Part shown: piece by piece, positions 1 through 7,923 of the stretch
Layout of the letters: every line of letters begins with the position of its first letter
Numbering within the stretch: the stretch's first letter is position 1
Source: Gammaproteobacteria bacterium
Lineage (GTDB): Bacteria > Pseudomonadota > Gammaproteobacteria > Pseudomonadales > Pseudohongiellaceae
NCBI GenBank assembly: GCA_030645995.1
Contig: JAUSMU010000125.1
Coordinates: forward strand, 1-38,958
Length of the DNA: 38,958 nt
Direction of reading: 5' to 3'
Notes under the pieces: generated by a model
Database searches by the model: none
What the model was told of the DNA's origin: nothing
What the model saw: the letters and a program-made list of their open reading frames with translations, nothing else
Position numbers and translations under genes: made by a program

Positions 1-1607
1 TGATCGGCGATGACATCCTGATGCTGTGCAACGGCGTCAAGGATCACTCGATGCTGACGCTCATGCTCAATGCACAGCAGTTGGGGCAGCAGGTGCTGCC
101 GGTGATCGAAAAATATTCCGAGTTCGAGCAGTTGCTGGTGCTGGCCGATCAGCGCGAGATGCCGCGTGACACTGACGTGCGCCTGACGCCGCGCATGGGC
201 GTGCGCATGAAGCTCTCGACACGCGGTTCAGGCCGCTGGTTCGAATCCGGTGGCTCTGGTTCCAAGTTCGGCCTCACGGTTCCTGAGCTGGTGCAGCTGG
301 TGCATGAGCTGGAGAAGCGCGGTAGTGGTGACTGCCTGGAATTGTTGCACTTCCACCTTGGCAGTCAGATCGCCGACACCCAGGCTCTGCGCTCTGCTGT
401 GCGCGAAATCACGCAGTTCTATGCCGACCTGCATCTGCGCGGCATCAAGGTGAAGTACCTCGATGTCGGCGGCGGCCTCGGCGTCAATTACGGTGGCAAC
501 TACGGGAGCGGTCATGGTGCCGGGCATGGCGGTAGTCATGGTGGAGAGTACGAAGAGGTGGAATCCTCGATCAACTACGGCCTGCGGGAATATGCCAACG
601 TCATCGTCTTCACCGTCAAGGAAATCTGCGAACAACGCGGTGTGCCGATGCCCACGTTGCTCTCCGAGAGTGGCCGCGCGATCACTGCGCATCACTCCAT
701 TCTGGTAGTGCCGGTTATCGGTGTACATCAGCCGGACAACCCGCCCAAGTGCGAGGCGCCAGCCGACTCGGCGCCGGTCGTGCAGCGCATGGAAGCCGCA
801 TTGAAGGAAGCGAAGGCGGAGCGCTCACGCGGACTGCTGATGGAGGTGATTCACGATGCGCAGGACGCACGCATGGAGGCGGGGCAGCTGTCGCGGCTCG
901 GCTATCTCGACATGGAATCACTAGCCTATGTGGAGAGCGTCTACTGGAGCATCTGCCGCAAGGTGCTGCACAAGTTCACCGCGCTGCATCTGAACCCGGC
1001 CCCGGCCGAGCAGGCCGAGCTGGAGACGCAGCTGACCGATCTGTATCTGTGCGACTTCTCGGTGTTTCAGTCGATCCTCGACCATTGGGCCATCGGTCAG
1101 GTGTTCCCGGTAATGCCGCTCGACCGACTGGACGAGGAGCCGACGCGGCGCGGCCAGGTGGTGGACCTGACCTGCGACTCCGACGGCAAGATCGATCAGT
1201 ACGTCTCCTCCCACGCCAACAAGAGCTGGCTGCCGCTGCACGAGTATCGGCCGAACAAACCCTATTACCTCGGGGTGTTTCTGGTGGGGGCGTATCAGGA
1301 GATTCTTGGCGACGCCCACAACCTGCTGGGCCCCGTTGGTGAGGCGCACATCTACGCCAGCGCCGACGAGCCAGGCAACTTCTGGATTGAGGAGACCATC
1401 AAGGCCATCAGCATCAAGGACATGCTGTCGCAAGTGCAGTATGTGCCGAGCGACCTGGACCGGCGCATGACCGAGCTGATCCGCCGCAAGATCGAGGCGG
1501 GAGTGGTCAAGCCGGCCGAGGGGATGCGCATTCTCAACAACTACACGAAGCGTCTGGAAGACACCACTTACTGCGACACCGACAAGGTGCATAACTCCGC
1601 TGTATAA
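1..1607 (+). CDS. speA: Arginine decarboxylase, biosynthetic type (5' end outside window)
   Basis: This PLP enzyme converts arginine to agmatine, the first step of a route to putrescine. The frame is open to the left edge and reads IGDDILMLCNGVKD from base 3, so the ATG at 21 is internal. Roughly the first 100 residues, including the PLP lysine region, lie outside the window. Family landmarks are GSGRW, HFHLGSQIAD, the phosphate-binding LDVGGGLGVNY and LSESGRAITAHH. The C-terminal part carries CDSDGKID and YQEILGDAHNLLG, and LCDF is seen midway. An oddity follows GGGLGVNY: a Gly/His/Tyr-rich stretch (about bases 490-550) before normal homology resumes at SSINYGL. The stop is TAA at 1605-1607, followed by a GC-rich hairpin. 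Family assignment is confident; the insert's role is unknown. Confidence 0.95.
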   Translation, partial: IGDDILMLCNGVKDHSMLTLMLNAQQLGQQVLPVIEKYSEFEQLLVLADQREMPRDTDVRLTPRMGVRMKLSTRGSGRWFESGGSGSKFGLTVPELVQLVHELEKRGSGDCLELLHFHLGSQIADTQALRSAVREITQFYADLHLRGIKVKYLDVGGGLGVNYGGNYGSGHGAGHGGSHGGEYEEVESSINYGLREYANVIVFTVKEICEQRGVPMPTLLSESGRAITAHHSILVVPVIGVHQPDNPPKCEAPADSAPVVQRMEAALKEAKAERSRGLLMEVIHDAQDARMEAGQLSRLGYLDMESLAYVESVYWSICRKVLHKFTALHLNPAPAEQAELETQLTDLYLCDFSVFQSILDHWAIGQVFPVMPLDRLDEEPTRRGQVVDLTCDSDGKIDQYVSSHANKSWLPLHEYRPNKPYYLGVFLVGAYQEILGDAHNLLGPVGEAHIYASADEPGNFWIEETIKAISIKDMLSQVQYVPSDLDRRMTELIRRKIEAGVVKPAEGMRILNNYTKRLEDTTYCDTDKVHNSAV

Positions 1608-1613
1608 GTGGGC

Positions 1614-1636
1614 CGCGCCTCACGACCCGAGGCGCG
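1614..1636. terminator. GC-rich hairpin between convergent speA and CigR-like gene
   Basis: A perfect 8-bp stem (CGCGCCTC with GAGGCGCG) encloses a 7-base loop a few bases after the speA stop and just past the stop of the opposing gene. There is no clear T-tract on either side, so it is a weak or bidirectional terminator candidate. Confidence 0.4.
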
Positions 1637-1640
1637 TCAG

Positions 1641-2072
1641 CTACTCAAACACTTCTTCGAGAATCTCCACCACCACGGCCGTCGCGATGGCAACCAGGAT
1701 CAGATCCTGTCCGGCGATGCGCCACTCATGATCGGCAATCGATGGCAGTCCGGACAACATGCCCTGTGGCACTCGCGTGCGAGCGATGCCTGGGGGCAGT
1801 GGCTTGCCGCGTGCCAGATTACGCGCGATGCCCGGTGGCAGGGCGCGGCGTCCGGTCAGACCGGCTGCAGCCGCCAGCTGGCGAGCCTGTGCTGCCGTGA
1901 TGCTGGCGCGCGCGGCTGCGGGGGTGTTGCCGGAATTCCCGGGAGAATTGGTGATGACCCGGCCGGTGCTGGCCGGTGGATTTCCCCGCATCATGCCCAT
2001 TTCGGCGCAGCTGCTGAAAACCAGGAGGCCGCAGCAGAGCAGCACGGAGCGCAGTGAGACACGAGTCTTCAT
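1641..2072 (-). CDS. CigR-like small lipoprotein of unknown function
   Basis: A 143-residue protein starting with a lipoprotein signal: a basic start, a hydrophobic stretch (about residues 8-20), then LVFSSC with the acylated cysteine near 22. After a Ser/Pro/Ala-rich linker comes the doubled motif ALPPGIARNLARGKPLPPGI, which is characteristic of the CigR/RcnB-like family. A hydrophobic C-terminal segment (DLILVAIATAVVVEIL) ends the protein. CigR of Salmonella is described as a membrane-associated anti-virulence factor; the molecular activity of this family is poorly known. AAGGA lies 7 bases before the ATG, which supports the start. The gene stands alone, convergent with speA. Family membership is fairly sure; no function is proposed beyond envelope location. 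Confidence 0.75.
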   Translation of the reverse strand: MKTRVSLRSVLLCCGLLVFSSCAEMGMMRGNPPASTGRVITNSPGNSGNTPAAARASITAAQARQLAAAAGLTGRRALPPGIARNLARGKPLPPGIARTRVPQGMLSGLPSIADHEWRIAGQDLILVAIATAVVVEILEEVFE

Positions 2073-2216
2073 GGAGAATTCCTTTTTGAATCATTGAATT
2101 GAAAGGGCATTCGGGATGCTGGTCACATCTTACACGAGTATGCGCTCTGTTCTGCGATACAACGCACACAGCCAGCCTGCCTGTCCTGCTGCTTTCGCTG
2201 TGGCCGACTGCTGATG

Positions 2217-3227
2217 TCAGCTGAGTAGATTCATCCGCTCCAGCCTTGTTCGCCCGGCAGTGGTCAGCAGACCGACAGCGTCCATGTTCAGCGTCAGCTG
2301 ACGGAAGCGTTGCCGGTTGAGCTCCGGGTGCTGCAGGCGATAGCGGCGCAGATGGCGCCGCAGCTCCGCCAGATCCCACCCCTTCGCCAGGCCGATACGG
2401 TTGTAGATATTCAGAGAATTGGCCAGCCGCAGGACATTGTCGAGCACGAAGCGGCTGCGCTCCTCCAGTGCGGCCTCATCCAGCGTCGCCAGATGTTCGC
2501 GCAGGAACTCGACCCCGAAGCGAACGTGCCGAGCCTCGTCACGCAAGATGTAATCGATGGCGAAGCGCAGCACCGGCACGCGCGTATTCTGGCGCAGCTC
2601 CTGAAAGCGGGCCATGGCGAGACTCTCGATGAGTATCTGGCAGGAAATGAATTTCATGTCCCAGCGCGGCTCGTCCACGCATTCGTGTATGAGGTTCATC
2701 AGCGCGTTGCTGGGGGGCGGAATTTCTCCGCCCAATTCGTGCAGATAACGGGAAAAGAATTCCACGTGCCGGGCCTCATCTGCCACCTGGGTACTGGCGA
2801 ACAGTTTGGCCTCGACAGTGGGCAGGCACGACACCAATTGCGAGGCGATCAGCATGGCCGCCTGTTCGCCGTGCAATAGCTCCGCAATCTCCAGGCGATG
2901 CTGCCACCAGCTCAAGCGCCGCCGCTCGGCTTCCGGCAGGCGATCATAATCCGGAAATCCCAGCAGCGGATTGCCTTCGTCGCTGGAAGGAAAATGTGCA
3001 GCCGCGCTGTCCCGCTCCCAGGGGATATCGGTGTTGGCGTTCCACTGGCCGGCCTTCGCGAGTTCATACAGGCGGTGAATCGGCGTTTTGACTTGCGGGT
3101 AGTGCCAGGGGATGACGCCGTTCATTTCGGCGCTGAACTCTGAATGCTGGGAGGCGTGCTGAGAAGTCTGGTCCGGCGCGTCAGCTGTCTGGCGCAGTTG
3201 CTTGTTGAGCGGGCTGTGTATGAGCAT
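2217..3227 (-). CDS. Ferritin-like diiron oxidase/oxygenase, divergent from the FAAL operon
   Basis: A 336-residue soluble protein with the full ligand set of a ferritin-like (ribonucleotide reductase R2-type) diiron site: a first-helix Glu in LLHGEQAAM, EXXH in VADEARHVEFF, a third-helix Glu in QILIESLAMARF, and a second EXXH in RDEARHVRFG. This pattern occurs in AurF-like N-oxygenases and other acyl- or aryl-modifying diiron enzymes; the sequence does not tell which reaction is carried out. The start at 3227 is chosen because a strong AAGGAGG (3234-3240) lies 6 bases upstream; the frame stays open to 3299. It is divergent from a fatty acyl-AMP ligase operon, so an inferred role is oxidising the acyl chain or its acceptor. 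Direct repeats sit just upstream of its ribosome site. Confidence 0.8.
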   Translation of the reverse strand: MLIHSPLNKQLRQTADAPDQTSQHASQHSEFSAEMNGVIPWHYPQVKTPIHRLYELAKAGQWNANTDIPWERDSAAAHFPSSDEGNPLLGFPDYDRLPEAERRRLSWWQHRLEIAELLHGEQAAMLIASQLVSCLPTVEAKLFASTQVADEARHVEFFSRYLHELGGEIPPPSNALMNLIHECVDEPRWDMKFISCQILIESLAMARFQELRQNTRVPVLRFAIDYILRDEARHVRFGVEFLREHLATLDEAALEERSRFVLDNVLRLANSLNIYNRIGLAKGWDLAELRRHLRRYRLQHPELNRQRFRQLTLNMDAVGLLTTAGRTRLERMNLLS

Positions 3228-3258
3228 GGCAATCCTCCTTGAAGGTCTCACTTGAAGA

Positions 3259-3278
3259 TCTTGTGACGGTCTTGTGAC
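3259..3278. promoter_or_regulatory. Tandem 9-bp direct repeats, one helical turn apart
   Basis: TCTTGTGAC occurs at 3259-3267 and again at 3270-3278, an 11-base period that would place both copies on the same DNA face. They sit in the divergent spacer, about 30-50 bases upstream of the diiron enzyme start and within its likely leader. This is a plausible regulator site for the divergent unit; no known regulator is recognised. Confidence 0.4.
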
Positions 3279-3336
3279 TTGTCCAGTTAACGTAAGCATA
3301 GTCCGGATTTTGCATTCGCGCCCGACGCTGCCCGAT

Positions 3337-3365
3337 TTGACGATTTTTAATTCTCTGCCTATAGT
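3337..3365 (+). promoter_or_regulatory. Sigma-70-like promoter of the FAAL operon
   Basis: TTGACG (3337-3342) and TATAGT (3360-3365) are separated by exactly 17 bases, each matching five of six consensus positions. Transcription would begin near 3372, leaving a leader of about 100 bases before the fatty acyl-AMP ligase start. Confidence 0.7.
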
Positions 3366-3392
3366 CGATTCACAAGCTCAGATTCGTACAAA

Positions 3393-3411
3393 CCCTCTCA
3401 GGAAGAGAGGG
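3393..3411 (+). promoter_or_regulatory. Leader hairpin upstream of the FAAL gene
   Basis: CCCTCTC (3393-3399) pairs perfectly with GAGAGGG (3405-3411) around the loop AGGAA. It lies between the predicted transcription start and the first gene. There is no T-tract, so it is more likely an RNA stability or translation-control element than a terminator. Confidence 0.4.
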
Positions 3412-3469
3412 ACGAGAGCTCTGTGATTTCTCTGTGTCAGTTGTTCATGTCAGCTCAAGGATGAAACCC

Positions 3470-5143
3470 ATGCCCAAGGATCGGGATCTGCTTTCGCTTT
3501 TTGAATCTCGCCTGCACTCACAGCCCGATATGCCGCTGTATTCCTTTCTGGATCGCGATGGTGCTGTCAGTCAGTCTCTTACCGTTTCCGCTCTCTTCGT
3601 GCAGGCACGCGATCTTGCCGAAGTCCTGCAGGCTTATGGTCTGAAGCACCAGCCCGTGGTGCTGCTGTACCCTCATGGCAGTGAGTTCATCGTGGCCTTC
3701 TTCGCTGCGCTGCTGGCTGGCGCATATCCCGTGCCGGTCGCCCGGCCAAGGGGGCGGGACTGGCGCGTGCTGATGGGAATTATCCGTGCGAGCAGGGCCG
3801 GTGCGCTGTTGACGCTGAGTGCCACAGCGCGACATCTTCCAGCGGAGCTGACTGTCGGTGATCCACTGCAAATAGTCCACACCGACAACCTCCATACGCG
3901 TCGTACAGACCGAATGGCACGGTGGCAAAGACCCGTCCCGGAGTCTCGGGACATCGCCTTTATCCAGTACACCTCAGGGTCCACGTCGGCACCGAAAGGC
4001 GTGGAGATCACGCACGCCGCCATCCTGCACAACTGCGAACTGATCGCACAGGCGTTTGCGTGCTCGGGTGCAGATATCGGCGTGAGCTGGCTGCCCTTCC
4101 ATCACGACATGGGCCTGATTGGCCATGTCATCACGCCGTTGTACTGCGGCATTCACAATTATTTTCTGGCGCCATCGGACTTCGCAGCCAAACCGGTGCG
4201 CTGGTTGCAAGCCATCTCCCGTTATCGGGGCACTATCAGTGGCGCGCCGGACTTCGCCTATGAGCACTGCCATTCGCGAGTCATCGAGGAAGAGCTGGAG
4301 GCGCTGGATCTGCGCAGTTGGCGTCTTGCCTATTGTGGCGCGCAAAGAGTGTCAGCGGACACGTTGAGAAAATTCTCGGCACGGTTTGGACGCAGGGGAT
4401 TTGCCGAGCAGGCATGGCATCCCTGCTACGGACTGGCGGAGGCGACGCTCTATGTGTGCAGTCGCCAGGGGCTTCACACCCATAGACAGCAAGGCAGGCT
4501 TCGTCAAACAGAACGCGAGGACGTGAGTATTGGCCAATTGGATGGGCGCGTGGACATTCGCATTGTGGATACAGAAGCGGGTGGTGAAGTCGCGGAGGAG
4601 GAGGTCGGCGAGATTCTGGTGCGCTCTGCCGCGCTGGGCAATGGCTACCATAGAGATGCGGTGAGCACCGCAGCGACTTTCGACGTCAGCATGACTGGTT
4701 TCCTGCGTACCGGCGATCTGGGCTATATCCATGAGGGTGATCTCTACTTCACGGGGCGTTGCAAGACTTTGATCAAGAGGCGCGGGCGCAGCTTTCATGC
4801 GGAGGACATCGAGGCCGAGGTGGAGGCGCTGTTGTGCGACAAAGGGGTGCAGCGCAGCGCTGCCTTCGAGCTGAATCCGGATGCGGCGGACTCGCTGGTC
4901 ATCTTGCTGGAAGCCGATGGCAGCGTCGATCCCCGGCTTATTGAACTCAGTATTCCAGTTCTGCAGTCGCGGTTGTGTCAGACGCCGGGGATTCTCGCCA
5001 CCGACATCGTGGTGGCCCCTCGGCACAGCCTGCCCTTGACCAGCAGCGGCAAGCTGCAGCGCATGCGTTGTCGGGAGCGCTATCTGGCGGGAGACTATTC
5101 AATTCGATCCGACAAGGAGTGTGAGCATGCAAAGGAATGTTGA
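3470..5143 (+). CDS. Fatty acyl-AMP ligase (FAAL)
   Basis: A member of the adenylate-forming superfamily that activates a fatty acid as acyl-AMP for loading onto a carrier protein, here probably the ACP encoded next. Motifs: the AMP-binding loop YTSGSTSAPKG (near residue 167), FAAL-typical SWLPFHHDMGLIGHVITPLY, CYGLAEATLYV, FLRTGDLGYI, and the C-terminal hinge region TGRCKTLIKRRGRSFHAEDIE. The HHDMGLIG and GLAEATL signatures fit FAALs better than acyl-CoA ligases. The start is uncertain: GTG 3434 and ATG 3461 are in frame, but only ATG 3470 has AAGG (3457-3460) at a good distance. From 3470 the product is 557 residues, near the usual FAAL core length. It overlaps the ACP gene by 17 bases, is first in the operon, and follows the 3337-3365 promoter. 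Confidence 0.93.
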   Translation: MPKDRDLLSLFESRLHSQPDMPLYSFLDRDGAVSQSLTVSALFVQARDLAEVLQAYGLKHQPVVLLYPHGSEFIVAFFAALLAGAYPVPVARPRGRDWRVLMGIIRASRAGALLTLSATARHLPAELTVGDPLQIVHTDNLHTRRTDRMARWQRPVPESRDIAFIQYTSGSTSAPKGVEITHAAILHNCELIAQAFACSGADIGVSWLPFHHDMGLIGHVITPLYCGIHNYFLAPSDFAAKPVRWLQAISRYRGTISGAPDFAYEHCHSRVIEEELEALDLRSWRLAYCGAQRVSADTLRKFSARFGRRGFAEQAWHPCYGLAEATLYVCSRQGLHTHRQQGRLRQTEREDVSIGQLDGRVDIRIVDTEAGGEVAEEEVGEILVRSAALGNGYHRDAVSTAATFDVSMTGFLRTGDLGYIHEGDLYFTGRCKTLIKRRGRSFHAEDIEAEVEALLCDKGVQRSAAFELNPDAADSLVILLEADGSVDPRLIELSIPVLQSRLCQTPGILATDIVVAPRHSLPLTSSGKLQRMRCRERYLAGDYSIRSDKECEHAKEC

Positions 5144-5423
5144 AGAAGCAGTACAGCGGCGGGTGTTGGATGCATTGAAAGACATCTGTCGACAACGCGG
5201 CCAGGCCGTGGACCCGCAACCTGATACTACAATCGGTGCTTTGGGGCTGGAGTCGCTGCAGTTGGTGGAGATCGTCTTCGAGTTGGAGACCTGCTATCAG
5301 GTGCAGGTCGACGAAGAACAACTGGCGCAACTGGAAAGTGTGGCAGATGTGATTGAGATGTTTAGCGACGCACTGCAGAGGGCTTCGCAGCAAATGGCTC
5401 CGCAGCAGGAAGCAACCGTATGA
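5127..5423 (+). CDS. Acyl carrier protein
   Basis: A 98-residue stand-alone carrier protein. The phosphopantetheine attachment site is GLESLQLVEIVFELE with Ser43; Glu replaces the usual Asp of the DSL motif. The acidic helix II and the conserved downstream region (DEEQLAQLESVADVIEMF) match ACPs. AAGGAG (5114-5119) is 7 bases before ATG 5127, so this start is preferred over GTG 5121. It overlaps the FAAL gene by 17 bases, and its TGA overlaps the ATG of the next gene (ATGA). The inferred role is to accept the acyl group from FAAL and present it to the acyltransferase encoded next. A dedicated phosphopantetheinyl transferase is not in view, so a housekeeping one must load it. Confidence 0.93.
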   Translation: MQRNVEEAVQRRVLDALKDICRQRGQAVDPQPDTTIGALGLESLQLVEIVFELETCYQVQVDEEQLAQLESVADVIEMFSDALQRASQQMAPQQEATV

Positions 5424-6682
5424 ATACGAGGATCGCAGCAGCGCGCCTGTTGATGGAGGCCGGTGCCGCCCATCGCGACGGCAATTATGCCGAGGCGCTG
5501 TCTTTGACGTGCAAGGCGCTGGAGCAGATGTTTGCCCGTCGCGAGCCGTCGGTGATTCGTGCGCTGTTGCGTGAGTATCCGTGGCCCTCTGGTGCGACCC
5601 GGCTGCTGCATACCGAGGTCGGTCCGCGTATCGAATTGAGTCCGCAGGATTTTTGCGCCGAGGCAAGCAGACAGTTTCTCGACTACGCGGCTGGGATGCC
5701 CGTGTGGTTCTCGCGCAGGACGCTCGTGGAGGCTGTCTATGTGTTCCTGCAGAGAAGGGCCGCTGATTGTCTGGAGAGCGCCTTGGCAATAAAGCAACAA
5801 CAACGGATTCTGCTCTGCCTTCACCGACTGCGTGCGCCGTTGCAATCCCGCCTGCCCGCTGCGGCTGCACACCGAGAAGCTGTGATTCTGGGACTGAGCC
5901 CCTTGCTCCATGAACCGCACGCGGCGCTGCGTCGACTGCTGCAGCAGCACGACTTCTATTTCGAGTACAACTATGCCAAGCGTTGCGAGCATGACGCGGC
6001 CGCAGAGTCGCTTCCTGCTCAGCCAAGGTTTGTGTGGCCGGACAGGGAAGCCTATGCAGCACTGGTGCGACGGCATCCGGGTTCCCGTGTGTTGGTGACG
6101 ATTCACATGGGGGATTTTGTGGGCGCCTTCCGGTGCATAGCCGAGCAGGTCGAAGACGGGCGCACAGTCATGTCGCTGCAACGCGAGAGTCGGTCACCGG
6201 AGGCGGACGCGCCCGGTGCAGCGCTGCATCTGCAGGTGTTGAGGCATGGAGCAGACGCTCCCGCTGAGGCCGTGGCGGGACTGCGAAAAGGCGACCGGAG
6301 TCTGGGCGTGCTGTTTGATCTGAGGGACGATTTCGGCACGACGACGGAGGTCATGTTTTTTGGTTGCAGGGCTCATCTCGTCAAAGGTCCGGCGCTGCTG
6401 GCCATTATCGGGCGGGCTCCGATCATTCCCTTTGTCACATGGGAATGCGCTGGTGTCGATGTGATTGAAATGGAAGACCTGATCGACACGCGGGTGCTGC
6501 ACGGTGAGTCCGTGGGAATGGCCGCCACCCGCATCACACAGCGACTCGCGCTGCTCGCAGAGCGCTGGATAAGACGTGCACCGGCACAGTGGAAATATCT
6601 CCCTGCACTGCCTGGCTACTGTCACCGCAATAGCAGACTGAACGGTCAGGTGACCGCGCTTGCGCCAGGGGGGCACGCATGA
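5420..6682 (+). CDS. LpxL/HtrB-like acyltransferase with N-terminal extension
   Basis: A 420-residue protein. The second half (about 205-395) resembles the LpxL/HtrB lysophospholipid and lipid A acyltransferase fold: VLVTIHMGDFVGAF (His229), LRKGDRSLGVLFDLRDD, VMFFGCRAHLVKGPALLAIIGRAPIIPFVTWE. Canonical members have His followed five positions later by Asp/Glu; here that position is Val234 and an Asp sits at 232 (H-M-G-D). The first 200 residues are helical, begin like one TPR-type hairpin (HRDGNYAEALSLTCKALEQMF), and have no clear family. The N-terminal membrane anchor common in LpxL is missing. It overlaps both neighbours by 4 bases. The inferred job is to transfer the ACP-bound fatty acid to the operon's product; the acceptor is unknown. 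Confidence 0.8.
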   Translation: MNTRIAAARLLMEAGAAHRDGNYAEALSLTCKALEQMFARREPSVIRALLREYPWPSGATRLLHTEVGPRIELSPQDFCAEASRQFLDYAAGMPVWFSRRTLVEAVYVFLQRRAADCLESALAIKQQQRILLCLHRLRAPLQSRLPAAAAHREAVILGLSPLLHEPHAALRRLLQQHDFYFEYNYAKRCEHDAAAESLPAQPRFVWPDREAYAALVRRHPGSRVLVTIHMGDFVGAFRCIAEQVEDGRTVMSLQRESRSPEADAPGAALHLQVLRHGADAPAEAVAGLRKGDRSLGVLFDLRDDFGTTTEVMFFGCRAHLVKGPALLAIIGRAPIIPFVTWECAGVDVIEMEDLIDTRVLHGESVGMAATRITQRLALLAERWIRRAPAQWKYLPALPGYCHRNSRLNGQVTALAPGGHA

Positions 6683-7923
6683 GCCAGAGCTTGTTCAGAG
6701 AAGAGGCGCTGCTGGCGACGACCGGTGAGCGGTTCGGTGCAGCGATGTTTTATCAGCCGCCCGCCGTGCGCCTGTTCTGCGTTGGAATGCTGCTGACTTT
6801 CATGGGGTTTCTCCTGTTCGCGGGATTCGCCGGTTTCAAGCGGACGGAAGTGGCGCGCGGGCAACTCAATCCGCTTGCCGGAGCCGTGAAAGTCTATGCG
6901 GCGCGTGTCGGCGTCTTGCAGGAGATCGTCGCTCGCGAGGGGCAGCGCGTGGATGCCGGGCAGCGACTCGCCGTCGTGTCGGCACGTCAGTTTGATCAGG
7001 AAGGCGGAGCGACTCTTTCTTTCCTGTTGCAGCAGGTCGACAGTCAGCTGCGACAACTGGAAGACGAGATACAGCTGGCTTGTGAGACGGCGGCCTTGGA
7101 AAGTGAACAGTGGAGGCAGAAAGTATCGGCACTGCAAGCCGAGCTGGTGCTGTTGGGTGATCAGCAGGAACTTATCGAGAGCCGCCGCTCGCTCAGCGAA
7201 CAGGATTATGCGCGCAGCAGCCATCTGCACAAACAGGGAATGCTGCCCGATTCCCTGCTTGATCAGCAGCTGGACAAACTCTACAGCGCGCGGCAGTTGA
7301 GCCGCGTGAATCTCCTGCAGATCGAAACGCGCGGACAGGTACTGGCGGAGGCACAGCACCAACTGGCAATGCAGCCTCTGCAATTGCGGCGCGAGTTGCT
7401 GGAGCTGGAACGCGCGCGTTCGCAGCTGCTGACCCGCCGCAAGGAAATCGAGACACAAGGCGCCTTCGCGGTGACCGCCCCGGCGGCGGGCGTCATCAGC
7501 AATCTGCTGGCCACACAAGGCGACACGCTGGAACCGAATCAGCCACTACTCAGCCTGCTGCCTGCGGACAGCCAGTTGGAGGCGTGGCTCTATCTGCCCT
7601 CGCGGGCGCGGGGCGAAGTGGCCCTGCAGCAGGAAATCATGCTGGCCTACGATGCCTATCCCGTGCGCACCTTCGGTGCGTTCCCGGCCACGGTGACGTT
7701 TATTGCCGACACGGTCATGGACCCGCGTGAGGTCGCTCTGCCTCACGAGCTTCGCGAACCGGTGTATCTGGTGCGCGCTCGATTGGGCAAGCAGACGATC
7801 GAAGACACGGCGCTGGAGCGCCTGCGGCCGGGCATGCAGTTTAGTGCGCAGATCGTCACGGCGCGGCAAACCCTGCTGCAGAGAGTGTTCGCCCCGCTGG
7901 GCAGTCTCGGGAGAAAACTGTGA
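6679..7923 (+). CDS. HlyD/CvaA-like membrane fusion protein
   Basis: The periplasmic adaptor (414 residues) of a type I-like secretion system, linking the inner-membrane ABC exporter encoded next to an outer-membrane channel. It has one N-terminal membrane helix (about residues 32-50), a lipoyl-type half-motif (GVLQEIVAREGQRVDAGQ), a long coiled-coil region (about 110-255, Leu/Gln/Glu rich), the second lipoyl half (VTAPAAGVISNLLATQGDTL) and a C-terminal beta region. The layout matches CvaA, the partner of peptidase-containing bacteriocin exporters. The start overlaps the previous stop (ATGA), and its TGA overlaps the exporter's GTG. No outer-membrane channel gene is in the operon, so a genomic TolC or the NodT-like channel at 34293 might serve. 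Confidence 0.92.
   Translation: MSQSLFREEALLATTGERFGAAMFYQPPAVRLFCVGMLLTFMGFLLFAGFAGFKRTEVARGQLNPLAGAVKVYAARVGVLQEIVAREGQRVDAGQRLAVVSARQFDQEGGATLSFLLQQVDSQLRQLEDEIQLACETAALESEQWRQKVSALQAELVLLGDQQELIESRRSLSEQDYARSSHLHKQGMLPDSLLDQQLDKLYSARQLSRVNLLQIETRGQVLAEAQHQLAMQPLQLRRELLELERARSQLLTRRKEIETQGAFAVTAPAAGVISNLLATQGDTLEPNQPLLSLLPADSQLEAWLYLPSRARGEVALQQEIMLAYDAYPVRTFGAFPATVTFIADTVMDPREVALPHELREPVYLVRARLGKQTIEDTALERLRPGMQFSAQIVTARQTLLQRVFAPLGSLGRKL

Noticed and set aside
487-552. Frameshift in speA
   Set aside because: The frame and homology are normal on both sides of the Gly/His-rich tract, so it is an insertion and not a frame error.
3434-3469. GTG 3434 start for the FAAL
   Set aside because: No ribosome site precedes it, while ATG 3470 has AAGG at a suitable distance; the extra residues match nothing.
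5127-5423. ACP gene as the missing leader-peptide precursor
   Set aside because: It has the phosphopantetheine site ESL with Ser43 and no Gly-Gly leader, so it is a carrier protein.
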